A stretch of 64,000 nt of DNA from Prochlorococcus sp. AG-418-C09 (GTDB lineage: Bacteria; Cyanobacteriota; Cyanobacteriia; PCC-6307; Cyanobiaceae), in the NCBI GenBank assembly GCA_003214355.1, contig QCLS01000002.1, forward strand, positions 124,001 to 188,000. Direction: 5' to 3'. Shown piece by piece: positions 28,087 to 37,192 of the stretch. The first letter of the stretch is position 1. Every line of letters begins with the position of its first letter. Made by a program: the position numbers and the translations under genes. Under the pieces are notes generated by a model, which made no database searches, was not told the DNA's origin, and saw nothing but the letters and a program-made list of their open reading frames with translations.

Positions 28087-28380
28087 TTAATCCTTTAATA
28101 TTTTGGGGACTTTAAAAAAGTTTTCCTCTCTTGATGGAGCTAAATCAAGAATTTCGTCTTTATTTTCGCAATCTTTTTTTATATCATCTCTCGTCACATT
28201 GATTACTTCAATTGCTCTGGTTGTACATGGAATTTCATCAGTGTTTATTTTGTCTAGTTGATTGATATAGTCTAAAATTTTTTCTAATTGAACAGCATGA
28301 TATTCAGTTTCTTCTTCGTTAAGATCAATTCTCGCTAAATCCGCCACTTTTTTTACTTGTTCTTTAGAAATTCTAATCAT
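28087..28380 (-). CDS. gatC: Asp/Glu-tRNA(Asn/Gln) amidotransferase subunit C
   Basis: GatC is the small subunit of the GatCAB complex that amidates misacylated Glu-tRNA-Gln (and Asp-tRNA-Asn). The 97 residues contain VKKVADLARIDLNEEE, LDYINQLDKINTDE, and near the end TRDDIKKDCENKDEIL-type sequence ending APSREENFFKVPKI. The last part, the A-P-x-x-x-x-x-x-F-x-V-P-x-I tail, is a GatC signature. gatA and gatB are elsewhere. It converges on crtR with a 1-nt gap; 170 bp of AT-rich sequence separate it from the divergent glycosylase. Confidence 0.95.
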   Translation of the reverse strand: MIRISKEQVKKVADLARIDLNEEETEYHAVQLEKILDYINQLDKINTDEIPCTTRAIEVINVTRDDIKKDCENKDEILDLAPSREENFFKVPKILKD

Positions 28381-28553
28381 ACGTATATTTAAAAGATTAA
28401 TTAATTAAATTATAGTGAATGAATTACGTTTAATACTATAAAGCGGTGATTTAATTTTTTTAAGTAAATTTAATAGTTCTTCTTTTTTATTTTTTTATTT
28501 AATAAAAACTAGACTTAAGTCTCATTAGCGTTAAAAATAAAGTTAGCTAATTT

Positions 28554-29162
28554 ATTAAAATAACTAAGAAAATTCTTGAAAAAAAGTTTTTTAATCGTCA
28601 CTCAAATCTTGTTGCACCTGATTTAATAGGCTGCCAATTAATAAGATTTTTTGACGATAAAGTTGCTGTCAAAGGTATTATCGTTGAAACAGAGGCCTAT
28701 TCTCAAGAAGAGGCTTCTTGTCATGGGCATAATAGAAAGACACAAAGCAATAGTCCTATTTTTGGCGAACCTGGTACTATATATATTTACAAGTCATATG
28801 GTTTACATTATTGCTTAAATCTTGTCACAGACAATATTGGTTTTGCTAGTGGAGTTTTAATAAGATCAGTTGAGATGGAATATCAAGATGAAAGATCCGC
28901 TTCAGGGCCTGGGCTTGTAGCTAGAAGTTTGCAATTAGATTTAAAATTTAATTCCCTTAGAATTTACTCTAATAAATACTTAAAAATATATGATTGCGGA
29001 ATTAAATTCAATGATAAAGAGATAGTAAATACCAGAAGGATTGGAATCACAAAAGCCTCGGACTTAAAGTGGAGATGGTACCTAAAAAGAAGCAGATCCA
29101 TTAGTAAAAGACAAAAGGGGGACAAAAAACCTCGTAAAGAAATTTCTTCTAAACACAATTAA
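28554..29162 (+). CDS. 3-methyladenine DNA glycosylase (AAG/MPG family); start codon unclear
   Basis: The protein removes alkylated purines from DNA in base excision repair. Family motifs are clear: [35 protein letters not shown] with the catalytic Glu, [19 protein letters not shown], and SGVLIRSVE followed by [11 protein letters not shown]. The first ATG in frame is 28875, far inside the domain. The conserved N-terminus begins near 28585 but no ATG, GTG or TTG precedes it in frame; the frame opens at 28551. I give ATT 28554; ATT 28572 is possible. Alternatively a TTG at 28576 would be in frame if the A7 run at 28579-28585 were A8, i.e. a frameshift or sequence error. pyrB starts 10 nt after its stop. 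Confidence 0.85.
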   Translation: MKITKKILEKKFFNRHSNLVAPDLIGCQLIRFFDDKVAVKGIIVETEAYSQEEASCHGHNRKTQSNSPIFGEPGTIYIYKSYGLHYCLNLVTDNIGFASGVLIRSVEMEYQDERSASGPGLVARSLQLDLKFNSLRIYSNKYLKIYDCGIKFNDKEIVNTRRIGITKASDLKWRWYLKRSRSISKRQKGDKKPRKEISSKHN

Positions 29163-29172
29163 AAAGAAATCA

Positions 29173-30204
29173 ATGAAGATTTGGCCTCATAAACATATCC
29201 TAACTCTCTCAGATTTTTCACAGGATGATTATCTAAGAGTAATAAATTTGGCTAACAGATTTAGTTTACTTATTAACACTGGAGAAAAAAAAGCCGATTT
29301 GCTTAAAGGATCTTTAGTAACCTCAATTTTCTTCGAGGCTAGCACTAGAACAAGAAATAGTTTTGAGCTAGCAGCCAAAAGACTATCTGCAGAGGTCCTA
29401 AGTTTCTCCCCCTCATCAAGTTCCCTTACAAAGGGAGAAACTTTTCTAGATACTGCTTTAACTTATTCTGCGATAGGATCAGATATTCTAGTTGTAAGAC
29501 ATTCATCAAGTGATGTTCCTTTTGAAATTTCAAAAAGATTAGATTTAAAAAATGCCAAAACTTCAGTATTAAATGCTGGAGATGGACTTCATAGTCATCC
29601 AAGTCAAGGTCTCCTTGACTTATATACTCTGACTAAGTTTTTTTCAGAGGTAAATACAGATCCAAATATTTTAAAGGGAAAAGAAATTCTTATTCTTGGA
29701 GATGTAATTCATTCAAGAGTAGCTAGATCGGACATGTGGGCTTTAACTGCTTTTGGTGCAAATATCATTTTATGTGGCCCTGAGGAATTAGTCACAAATG
29801 AACTTGAGAATTTTGTAAAAAAAACCAACTCTGCACAAAAAAAAGATCCAATACAAAATCGTGGTTCCATAAGTATCTCAAGATCCTTAGAGGATTCTAT
29901 AAAAAATGCTGATGGAATAATCGTATTGAGGTTACAAAAAGAAAGAATGGCACAGAATCTTCTTAACTGTATTAAATCATATAGTAATCAGTTTTGTTTA
30001 ACCCCAGAAAAATTAAATCTAAATCAAAAAAATATTCCAATACTACACCCAGGACCAATCAACAGAGGGGTTGAAATTAGTAGTTTGGTAGTTGATTCTT
30101 ATCAAAACTGTCTTATAGAAAGTCAGGTATCTAATGGAGTCCCTATTAGAATGGCACTTCTATACCTTTTAAGTGAATATCAAGGAAATCTTAAAGCAAT
30201 TTAA
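29173..30204 (+). CDS. pyrB: aspartate carbamoyltransferase catalytic subunit
   Basis: PyrB condenses carbamoyl phosphate with aspartate, the committed step of pyrimidine synthesis. The 343 residues include the carbamoyl-phosphate loop [14 protein letters not shown], the LTKGET segment, [13 protein letters not shown], and the C-terminal [13 protein letters not shown]. All are typical of bacterial ATCase. No regulatory PyrI is seen, as usual in cyanobacteria. The start ATG is 10 nt after the glycosylase stop. pyrD, a later enzyme of the pathway, lies at 62.4 kb. Its end overlaps the convergent ycf20-like gene by 14 nt. Confidence 0.97.
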   Translation: MKIWPHKHILTLSDFSQDDYLRVINLANRFSLLINTGEKKADLLKGSLVTSIFFEASTRTRNSFELAAKRLSAEVLSFSPSSSSLTKGETFLDTALTYSAIGSDILVVRHSSSDVPFEISKRLDLKNAKTSVLNAGDGLHSHPSQGLLDLYTLTKFFSEVNTDPNILKGKEILILGDVIHSRVARSDMWALTAFGANIILCGPEELVTNELENFVKKTNSAQKKDPIQNRGSISISRSLEDSIKNADGIIVLRLQKERMAQNLLNCIKSYSNQFCLTPEKLNLNQKNIPILHPGPINRGVEISSLVVDSYQNCLIESQVSNGVPIRMALLYLLSEYQGNLKAI

Positions 30205-30532
30205 TCGCTTCTGTAAAAAAGCCATAATATAGTCCATATCTTAAAAAATCAGTAAATAGTACAAATATCCTCTTTGTTTTATCAAGTATAATTAGCCTTC
30301 TAAAATTAATTAAAATCTCAATGAAAAATAATGATATCAATGCTGCGACAGGATCCATCAATGCCAAAACATCGCTTATTAATCCTACTGAACTTCCAAA
30401 GAAATTCCCTAATAAGAATAGAATTAAGGCCAAAGAATATTTGCGCCATGGGTTAATAGCCCATTTATTTAAGCTATCAAAATTGTCAATGACCTTAATT
30501 TGAAAGTTAGTTTTTTGCGGCTTAATAACCAT
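30191..30532 (-). CDS. Ycf20-like (DUF565) membrane protein
   Basis: The 113-residue protein has [24 protein letters not shown], a second hydrophobic stretch ([14 protein letters not shown]) and a C-terminal [16 protein letters not shown]. The N-P-W-R-x-x-S-L-x-L-I-x-L-L-x-G-x-x-x-G-S start and the L-x-Y-G-x-F-x-E-A-x-K-L end match the Ycf20/DUF565 family of cyanobacteria and plastids, linked in plants and algae to photoprotective quenching by genetics. Overlaps pyrB by 14 nt, convergently. A 66-residue gene is 10 nt upstream on the same strand. Confidence 0.8.
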   Translation of the reverse strand: MVIKPQKTNFQIKVIDNFDSLNKWAINPWRKYSLALILFLLGNFFGSSVGLISDVLALMDPVAALISLFFIEILINFRRLIILDKTKRIFVLFTDFLRYGLYYGFFTEAIKLL

Positions 30533-30542
30533 TAATTTATTT

Positions 30543-30743
30543 TTAACCTAATTCAGTATTTGTTTTTATCTTAGTATTACCCTCTAACAACTCCAATAGG
30601 GCCTCCATTTGTGCAAGAACTCCTCTTAACTCTCCGGGTTCAGGAAAAAATCCATCTTCATTTATTCCTTGATGCATTTCTCTTAATTCTTGTCTTAAAT
30701 AACGCAGATGACTTACAACCTGCTCCCTTTTTGTTTGAGACAT
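30543..30743 (-). CDS. small conserved protein of unknown function
   Basis: The 66-residue protein MSQTKREQVVSHLRYLRQEL continues with REMHQGINEDGFFPEPGELRG and VLAQMEALLELLEG. It is highly charged and helical, possibly a helical hairpin. I recognise no domain. Gene spacing (10 nt to the Ycf20-like gene) suggests a shared transcript. The start ATG is preceded by an AT-rich region of about 150 bp that also serves the divergent DUF2555-like gene. Confidence 0.65.
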   Translation of the reverse strand: MSQTKREQVVSHLRYLRQELREMHQGINEDGFFPEPGELRGVLAQMEALLELLEGNTKIKTNTELG

Positions 30744-30890
30744 TTTTTTTCATTAATTAGATATATATTAAATAAATTATTATTAATAACATTTTTTTTA
30801 ATAATTTTTGAATATTTTTATTTTTCACTCTAAAGACTTCAATAAAGTAAAATTGCAATTATCTAAATTATTATTACTTTATGACCAAAG

Positions 30891-31121
30891 ATGGAAGACA
30901 TGAATAACATTCCTCAAATAAAGATAAGTGAAAAATTAGTGAGCTCATTTAATGAGGACATGACTTCCAAGCTTGCACAAAGGCTGGAGGAAGATAATTA
31001 CCCTTCACCATTTGATGCACTAAAAGATTGGCATTTATTAAGAGCACTTGCAATTAACAGGCCCGAATTAACTAGTGAATATATTCACCTTTTAGATCAG
31101 GAACAATTTGATGAAGATTAA
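30891..31121 (+). CDS. DUF2555-like small protein
   Basis: The 76-residue protein contains LAQRLEEDNYPSPFDALKDW, HLLRALAINRPELTSEYIHLL, the compact pattern I associate with cyanobacterial DUF2555. The second Met (MEDMNN, codon 4) is another possible start. It is acidic, without membrane segments. The coaBC start lies inside its last 14 nt, so both are translated from one message. Function unknown. Confidence 0.75.
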   Translation: MEDMNNIPQIKISEKLVSSFNEDMTSKLAQRLEEDNYPSPFDALKDWHLLRALAINRPELTSEYIHLLDQEQFDED

Positions 31122-32364
31122 TAATACAAAAAAAATAAAACTATTATTACTTGTTAGCGGAAGTATAGCCTCAGTCAGAATACCTTTGCTAATAAGTCAG
31201 TTAATTAAAGAGAATTATGAGGTTAAATGTGTCTTAACACAAAATGCCCAGCGATTAATTCAACCACTTTCAATCTCTATTTTATCCAGGAACAATTGCT
31301 ATCTTGAAGAAGACCAATGGCTTCAAAATCAAAGTAGTCCCTTACATATAAACTTGTCTAATTGGGCAGATATAATAATTATGGCCCCTTTAACTGCAAC
31401 AACATTATCTAAGTGGGTTTGTGGGAATGCCGAGGGTCTTATTCCAAGTATTTTAATAGCGAATAATAAGCCGGTTATTGTTGCCCCTGCTATGAATGTG
31501 ACTATGTGGAAGAATGACTTTGTGCAGAAAAATTATAAAATTTTAAGAAATTTAGAGAATGTCCTTGTCATAAATCCCACTGAAGGAATTTTGGCTTGTG
31601 ACCAATTTGGAATTGGAAAATTACCTTCAAATGACTTAATAATTTTAGCTTTAAAATTTGTTATTTCACAAAACGGTAATTTCCACTTAAATGATCTAGC
31701 GAACAAAACTTTTCTAGTCACTGGAGGAGCAACCATTGAAGATATAGATCCGGCTAGAAAGATTACTAATAAAAGTTCAGGAATGATGAGTCTACTTTTA
31801 GCTCAAGTCGCAAATTTCCGGGGAGCAAAAGTAAAATACATTCATGGAAATTTAGAGTTAAATGATAACCTTCTAGATGGTATGGATTCACAAAAGATCA
31901 ATACTGGAAATGAACTTAATGAATTAATAAAAAAAGAAGTAGCTAAATATGATTATTTTCTTATGAATGCAGCAGTAACGGATATAAGATTCAAGCAATC
32001 AATTCCATCGAAAATCCCAAAAAATAATCTTCATAAACATTTTTCCAATCATATGGAACTTGTCCCTGATATTCTAAGTGAAATAAATAAAATAAAAAAA
32101 AGTAATCAGGTTTTTATTGGCTTTTGTGCCTATACAGGAAATCTGAAAGATTTAAGATTGATTATTCAAGATAAATTTAATATAAAAGGATGTGACTTTA
32201 TTTTTGCTAACCCAATTGATATAGAAGGTCAAGGATTTGGTCTATATTCTGAAAATGAAGGATGGCTTTTTTCCAATACTGGGACTGAGAAACATTTAGA
32301 AAAGACTTTAAAGATAAATTTAGCCAATGAATTAATCAATCAAATTATTTCATTTGATAAATAA
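31108..32364 (+). CDS. coaBC: phosphopantothenoylcysteine decarboxylase/phosphopantothenate-cysteine ligase CoaBC
   Basis: CoaBC performs two middle steps of coenzyme A synthesis. The N-terminal flavoprotein decarboxylase domain (residues 1-190) has LLVSGSIASVRIPLL, APLTATTLSKWVCG and APAMNVTMWKN, the N-M motif carrying the catalytic Asn. The C-terminal ligase domain carries LVTGGATIEDIDPARKITN and MNAAVTDIRF. FMN and CTP are the expected cofactors. The 418-residue length is normal. The ATG overlaps the DUF2555-like gene. A 227-bp gap follows before psbO. Confidence 0.95.
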   Translation: MMKINNTKKIKLLLLVSGSIASVRIPLLISQLIKENYEVKCVLTQNAQRLIQPLSISILSRNNCYLEEDQWLQNQSSPLHINLSNWADIIIMAPLTATTLSKWVCGNAEGLIPSILIANNKPVIVAPAMNVTMWKNDFVQKNYKILRNLENVLVINPTEGILACDQFGIGKLPSNDLIILALKFVISQNGNFHLNDLANKTFLVTGGATIEDIDPARKITNKSSGMMSLLLAQVANFRGAKVKYIHGNLELNDNLLDGMDSQKINTGNELNELIKKEVAKYDYFLMNAAVTDIRFKQSIPSKIPKNNLHKHFSNHMELVPDILSEINKIKKSNQVFIGFCAYTGNLKDLRLIIQDKFNIKGCDFIFANPIDIEGQGFGLYSENEGWLFSNTGTEKHLEKTLKINLANELINQIISFDK

Positions 32365-32493
32365 ACCGAAATTTTAACATTTGTATTTTTTTGTAATTTT
32401 AATTACGAAAAACACTGGGATAGCTTATTTTTAGCGTAATATAAATCAAGTTTTTAACACAACTAAAAGCTACGGGTTGTTTCGAGGCTAAAA

Positions 32494-32589
32494 ATGACCA
32501 ACAATTATGCTTCTTACCAATGTAATATCCGTACTGAAACATTAAAGGTAATTTTTACCAGCAGACTCAGAACTTTACTGAAATTTTAA
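32494..32589 (+). CDS. 31-codon leader ORF before psbO (putative)
   Basis: An ATG at 32494 opens a 31-residue frame (MTNNYASYQCNIRTETLKVI then FTSRLRTLLKF) that stops at 32589, two bases before the psbO ATG. A GAGG Shine-Dalgarno-like element (32484-32487) lies 6 nt upstream, whereas psbO itself has no purine-rich site within the leader's 3' end. This could be a translated leader peptide coupled to psbO, or chance. The peptide is basic, with one Cys; I recognise no family. Treat as a candidate. Confidence 0.4.
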   Translation: MTNNYASYQCNIRTETLKVIFTSRLRTLLKF

Positions 32590-32591
32590 TT

Positions 32592-33386
32592 ATGAGAATT
32601 CGTTCTTTTTTGGCCATTATCATCACATTTTGTATAACATTTGCCATTGTGCCATGGAAAACATATGCTTTTTCCGAAAGAGGCAATGCTCAATTTACAG
32701 ATGTAGTTAATACGGGTAAAGCTAATGATTGTCCCTCATTAGATTCTTCACTTACAGGTGCAATTTCACTAGGAAATGGTGATTCTTTAAAAGGAATATG
32801 CATGCATCCAACCGAAGTTTATGTAAAAGTTCCAGGAACTAAGCGTCAAAAAGCAGAATTTGTGGCATCAAAAATTATTAGTCCTAGAAACAATACAACA
32901 GTTACAGAAGTATATGGAGATGTTAACTCTGGGACATTCGTTGAGAAAGGGGGTATAGATTTTCAACTTATTACCGTTCTAACTCCAGGTGGATTAGAAG
33001 TACCATTTGCTTTTTCAGCAAAAGATCTAACTGCTGATTTACCCTCGTCAATCGAAACTGGTACAGAAATAAGTGGCTCAACCTTTACCCCAAATTACAG
33101 GACTGGAGATTTTCTTGATCCTAAAGCAAGAGCAGCATTTACTGGAGTTGATTATGCTCAAGGTCTAGTTGCTTTAGGAGGAGATGATGAAGAGTTGTCT
33201 AGAGAAAATATCAAACAAGATGTTAATGGAGCTGGTGTAATTAAACTATCCATCACAAATGTTGATAGTGATACTGACGAGTTTGCAGGAACATTCGAAG
33301 CAATTCAGCCATCTGATACAGATATGGGCTCCAAAGATCCATTAGATGTAAAAATAGTTGGTGAATTGTACGGAAGAAAAGCTTAA
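32592..33386 (+). CDS. psbO: photosystem II manganese-stabilising protein PsbO
   Basis: PsbO is the 33-kDa extrinsic subunit that stabilises the oxygen-evolving Mn4CaO5 cluster on the lumen side. The 264-residue precursor has a signal peptide (MRIRSFLAIIITFCITFAIV..., cleavage after TYA, residue 26). The mature part has LTGAISLGNG, CMHPTEVYVK, GGIDFQLITVLTPGGLEVPF and the FLDPKARAAFTGVDYAQGLV region. Two cysteines (in NDCPSL and GICMHP) fit the usual disulfide. It lies in a monocistronic unit: a 31-codon leader precedes it and a strong terminator follows within 15 nt of its stop. Confidence 0.97.
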   Translation: MRIRSFLAIIITFCITFAIVPWKTYAFSERGNAQFTDVVNTGKANDCPSLDSSLTGAISLGNGDSLKGICMHPTEVYVKVPGTKRQKAEFVASKIISPRNNTTVTEVYGDVNSGTFVEKGGIDFQLITVLTPGGLEVPFAFSAKDLTADLPSSIETGTEISGSTFTPNYRTGDFLDPKARAAFTGVDYAQGLVALGGDDEELSRENIKQDVNGAGVIKLSITNVDSDTDEFAGTFEAIQPSDTDMGSKDPLDVKIVGELYGRKA

Positions 33387-33400
33387 ATCTACAAATTTTT

Positions 33401-33428
33401 AAAAAGAGGGATAAAAACCCTCTTTTTT
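33401..33428 (+). terminator. rho-independent terminator of psbO
   Basis: A 10-bp stem (AAAAAGAGGG / CCCTCTTTTT) with the 7-nt loop ATAAAAA ends in a T tract. It starts 15 nt after the psbO stop and precedes sat, separating the abundant psbO message from sat. Confidence 0.85.
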
Positions 33429-33455
33429 ATTAAATAAAATAATTCAAGAGAACTA

Positions 33456-34631
33456 ATGACTATAAAAGATAAATTTCTGCGGGACAACAATGGGCACATT
33501 CAACCATATGGTGGACAACTTAAGAATCTTCAGGTTAAAGAAGAATCTCATAAGGAATCACTAATAAAGCTGGCATCACATGAACATAAATGTAGCGAGA
33601 GGAATGCATGTGATATAGAACTTCTAATAGTTGGTGCTTTTTCACCTTTAGAAGGTTTTATGAATGAAAAAGACTATTATTCAGTAATAAAAAACCATAG
33701 AGATATAAGAGGATTATTGTTTGGATTACCAATAGTATTAGATACAGATAACGAAGAAATACAAATAGGTGATAAAGTTCTCCTTAATTATAAGGATCAG
33801 AAACTAGCCTTACTTGATGTTCAGTCTAAATGGGAGCCAGATAAATCTGCCGAGGGAAAACTCTGCTACGGAACTAATTCATTAGATCATCCAGCAGTAA
33901 AAATGATATTCCATGAAAGAGGTAGATTCTATTTGGGAGGAAAACTGTATGGATTTGAGTTGCCAGAAAGAGAATTTCCATGTCAAACTCCAGCCCAGGT
34001 AAGAAAATCTTTACCATCAAATTGTGATGTTGTAGCATTTCAATGTAGAAATCCTATTCACAGGGCCCACTATGAATTATTTACTAATGCTTTAAAATCT
34101 AAAAACGTATCTGAAAACTCAGTTGTATTAGTTCACCCAACATGTGGACCAACTCAGCTTGATGACATTCCTGGAAAGATACGTTACTTGACATACAAAA
34201 GGCTTTCAGAAGAGCTGACTAATAAAAAGATTAGATGGGCCTTCTTGCCCTACTCAATGCATATGGCCGGACCCAGAGAAGCATTACAGCATATGATTAT
34301 TAGAAGGAATTATGGTTGCACTCACTTCATAATTGGAAGAGATATGGCTGGTTGCAAATCATCATCTACTGGTGAGGACTTTTATGGACCTTATGATGCA
34401 CAAAATTTCGCTGAGAAATGCACTAGTGAATTAGGTATGCAGATAGTACCATCTAAAAACCTGGTTTTCACTAAAGAGAAAGGCTATATAACTGCAGAAG
34501 AGGCAAATGAAAACGAATATCAAATAATGAAATTAAGTGGTACTGAATTCAGAAGAAAACTAAGAAATGGAGAACCAATTCCAGAATGGTTCGCATTTAA
34601 AAGTGTAGTGGATGTACTAAGAGAGTCTTAA
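33456..34631 (+). CDS. sat: sulfate adenylyltransferase (ATP sulfurylase)
   Basis: Sat makes adenosine-5'-phosphosulfate from sulfate and ATP, the first step of sulfate assimilation. The 391-residue protein has an N-terminal PUA-like domain (VGAFSPLEGFMNEKDY) and the catalytic domain with QCRNPIHRAHYELF (the R-N-P-x-H-R-A-H motif), VHPTCGPTQLDDIP and GRDMAGCKSSSTGEDFYG. It ends without an APS-kinase domain. The start ATG is 27 nt after the psbO terminator. An AT-only stretch of about 50 bp separates it from ftsH. Confidence 0.96.
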   Translation: MTIKDKFLRDNNGHIQPYGGQLKNLQVKEESHKESLIKLASHEHKCSERNACDIELLIVGAFSPLEGFMNEKDYYSVIKNHRDIRGLLFGLPIVLDTDNEEIQIGDKVLLNYKDQKLALLDVQSKWEPDKSAEGKLCYGTNSLDHPAVKMIFHERGRFYLGGKLYGFELPEREFPCQTPAQVRKSLPSNCDVVAFQCRNPIHRAHYELFTNALKSKNVSENSVVLVHPTCGPTQLDDIPGKIRYLTYKRLSEELTNKKIRWAFLPYSMHMAGPREALQHMIIRRNYGCTHFIIGRDMAGCKSSSTGEDFYGPYDAQNFAEKCTSELGMQIVPSKNLVFTKEKGYITAEEANENEYQIMKLSGTEFRRKLRNGEPIPEWFAFKSVVDVLRES

Positions 34632-34680
34632 TATTGAATTATTCTTATTAATATATAATTATTAAAAAAAATTTTTTATT

Positions 34681-36534
34681 GTGAACAAACGCTGGAGAAA
34701 CGTCGGACTTTATGTTCTTGCAGTTATTACTGTAATCTTCATAGCTACCTCATTATTTGATAAACCCAATAATGAAAGTGCTACCAAAACTTTAAGATAT
34801 AGTGACTTTATTGAAGCTGTACAAGACAGAGAAGTTAGCCGTGTTTTAATATCACCAGATAATGGTACTGCTCAAGTCGTTGAGAATGATGGCAGTCGAT
34901 CAATAGTTAATCTCCCGCCTGATAAAGATTTAATCAATATATTAAATGAGAATGATGTTGATATTGCAGTTCAGCCTACAAGGATTTCTAATCCATGGCA
35001 GCAGGCTATTAGTAGCTTGATATTTCCTTTTATATTAATTGGAGGCTTATTTTTCTTGTTCAGAAGAGCTCAAAGTGGCTCTGGCGGTGGCGGTAATCCA
35101 GCAATGAACTTTGGTAAAAGCAAAGCAAGACTTCAGATGGAACCATCTACTAATGTTACATTCACTGATGTTGCAGGTGTTGAAGGTGCCAAATTAGAAT
35201 TAACTGAAGTAGTTGATTTCCTTAAGAGTCCTGACAGATTTACAGCAGTTGGAGCCAAAATACCCAAAGGAGTTCTCTTAGTTGGACCTCCTGGAACTGG
35301 CAAAACTCTTTTAGCAAAAGCTGTAGCAGGCGAAGCCGGAGTACCCTTCTTCTCAATTTCTGGCTCTGAGTTTGTTGAAATGTTTGTAGGAGTGGGTGCA
35401 AGCAGAGTTAGAGATCTTTTTGAACAAGCTAAAAAAAATGCTCCTTGTATTGTTTTTATTGACGAAATAGATGCTGTTGGACGTCAAAGAGGTGCAGGTT
35501 TAGGAGGAGGTAATGATGAAAGGGAGCAAACTCTAAATCAACTTCTGACTGAAATGGACGGATTTGAAGGCAATTCAGGAATAATTATTGTTGCGGCGAC
35601 TAACAGACCCGATGTATTAGATTCCGCTCTAATGAGGCCAGGCAGATTTGATAGGCAAGTTACAGTTGACAGGCCAGATTATGCAGGCAGATTACAAATC
35701 TTAAATGTTCATGCAAAGGGTAAAACACTCTCAAAGGATGTTGATCTGGATAAAGTCGCAAGAAGAACTCCAGGTTTTACTGGAGCAGATCTTGCTAATT
35801 TGTTAAATGAAGCTGCAATATTAGCCGCCAGAAGAGAATTAGATAAAGTGAGTAATGATGAAGTTGGAGACGCTATAGAGAGGGTTATGGCTGGTCCTGA
35901 AAAGAAAGACAGAGTAATGAGCGAAAAGAGGAAAGAATTAGTCGCTTATCATGAAGCGGGACATGCATTAGTTGGCGCCCTTATGCCAGATTATGATCCA
36001 GTAGCAAAAGTTTCCATTATTCCCAGAGGTCAAGCTGGTGGACTAACCTTTTTTACTCCTAGCGAAGAGAGAATGGAATCTGGTCTATATTCAAGATCCT
36101 ATTTACAAAATCAAATGGCCGTTGCATTAGGAGGTAGAGTTGCTGAAGAAATAGTTTATGGTGAAGAGGAGGTTACAACTGGAGCTTCTAATGATCTGCA
36201 GCAAGTCGCTAATGTTGCTAGACAAATGATTACTAAATTTGGAATGAGTGACAAAATAGGGCCCGTTGCTCTTGGTCGTTCTCAAGGGGGGATGTTTCTT
36301 GGAAGAGATATCGCATCAGAAAGAGACTTCTCTGAAGATACAGCTGCAACTATTGATTCGGAAGTATCAGATTTAATTGATTCTGCTTATAAAAGAGCAA
36401 CAAAAGTATTGACTGAAAACAGAAAAGTATTAGATACAATGGCCCAAATGCTAATTGAAAGAGAGACTATAGATTCTGAAGACATACAGGATTTAATTAA
36501 TAGCTCAGAGGTAAAAGTTGCAAATTATATCTAG
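34681..36534 (+). CDS. ftsH: FtsH membrane AAA+ zinc protease
   Basis: FtsH is a membrane-bound AAA+ metalloprotease; in cyanobacteria FtsH complexes remove photodamaged D1 during PSII repair. The 617-residue protein has two N-terminal membrane helices ([19 protein letters not shown] and the later [19 protein letters not shown]), the AAA+ domain with Walker A GPPGTGKT at about residue 202 and Walker [11 protein letters not shown], an SRH region ([19 protein letters not shown]) and the zinc site HEAGH at 424-428. The start is GTG at 34681. Which of the several cyanobacterial FtsH paralogues it is cannot be settled here. The downstream Eda-like gene overlaps it by 17 nt. Confidence 0.96.
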   Translation: MNKRWRNVGLYVLAVITVIFIATSLFDKPNNESATKTLRYSDFIEAVQDREVSRVLISPDNGTAQVVENDGSRSIVNLPPDKDLINILNENDVDIAVQPTRISNPWQQAISSLIFPFILIGGLFFLFRRAQSGSGGGGNPAMNFGKSKARLQMEPSTNVTFTDVAGVEGAKLELTEVVDFLKSPDRFTAVGAKIPKGVLLVGPPGTGKTLLAKAVAGEAGVPFFSISGSEFVEMFVGVGASRVRDLFEQAKKNAPCIVFIDEIDAVGRQRGAGLGGGNDEREQTLNQLLTEMDGFEGNSGIIIVAATNRPDVLDSALMRPGRFDRQVTVDRPDYAGRLQILNVHAKGKTLSKDVDLDKVARRTPGFTGADLANLLNEAAILAARRELDKVSNDEVGDAIERVMAGPEKKDRVMSEKRKELVAYHEAGHALVGALMPDYDPVAKVSIIPRGQAGGLTFFTPSEERMESGLYSRSYLQNQMAVALGGRVAEEIVYGEEEVTTGASNDLQQVANVARQMITKFGMSDKIGPVALGRSQGGMFLGRDIASERDFSEDTAATIDSEVSDLIDSAYKRATKVLTENRKVLDTMAQMLIERETIDSEDIQDLINSSEVKVANYI

Positions 36535-37192
36535 ATTTGATAACCCTTTTTTAGAAAAAATTAATAATTTCAAGCAATCCTTAGCCAGGCAACCAATAAT
36601 CTTGTTAGTAAGACCAAGTGAGAATGTATATTTAGAAGAAAATAGTAGAAAAAAATTCGAAGAAGAAATTAAAGAAATAACTAGTAAAGGTTTATTAAAC
36701 CTTGAAATACCATGGGAAAGCAGGGAAAGTTGGTTAGATCTAATGACAGGTTTGAAATCTAAATTTCCACATATAAATTTAGGCTCTGCTTCAGTAAAAA
36801 ATAAAAAATCAATTGATGATTCAAAAAAGGTTGGATTGAATTTTTCTATGATGAAATTCTGGCAAAAAGATCTTTTTATATATTCAAAGAAAAACGAATA
36901 TTTACTAATCCCAGGTCTAAACCAACTTAATCAAATTGAAGAAGCTTATTCATATAACTGCAGGATAATAAAAATATATCCTGTTAACAGTAAGGATAAT
37001 TCGCTAAACACTAGTGATTTTAAAAATATTTCCTTTATTGCTGCAGGAGGTATATGCATTTCTGATCTAAATAAATTTATAAAGCTAGATTATCAAGGGA
37101 TAGTGATAGGTAAGAGAGGTTACGATGGACAAATATTTGATGAAAAAATAACTAAATGGTTAAAATGTAACGCCAGCAATGAAAAAAATTAA
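36518..37192 (+). CDS. KDPG/KHG aldolase-like (Eda-like) protein
   Basis: The 224-residue protein resembles Eda TIM-barrel aldolases: [15 protein letters not shown] at the start, [10 protein letters not shown] with the Glu of the family, [16 protein letters not shown] in place of the usual P-G-V-x-T-P-x-E, IIKIYPVN with the Schiff-base Lys position, and [16 protein letters not shown] for the phosphate site. Several usually invariant residues differ, so activity is uncertain. The start is a TTG 17 nt inside the ftsH 3' end. It overlaps the convergent aroC by 4 nt. Marine picocyanobacteria are reported to use Entner-Doudoroff enzymes, which would give an aldolase a place, but this divergent protein may act on another substrate. 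Confidence 0.7.
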   Translation: MQIISRFDNPFLEKINNFKQSLARQPIILLVRPSENVYLEENSRKKFEEEIKEITSKGLLNLEIPWESRESWLDLMTGLKSKFPHINLGSASVKNKKSIDDSKKVGLNFSMMKFWQKDLFIYSKKNEYLLIPGLNQLNQIEEAYSYNCRIIKIYPVNSKDNSLNTSDFKNISFIAAGGICISDLNKFIKLDYQGIVIGKRGYDGQIFDEKITKWLKCNASNEKN

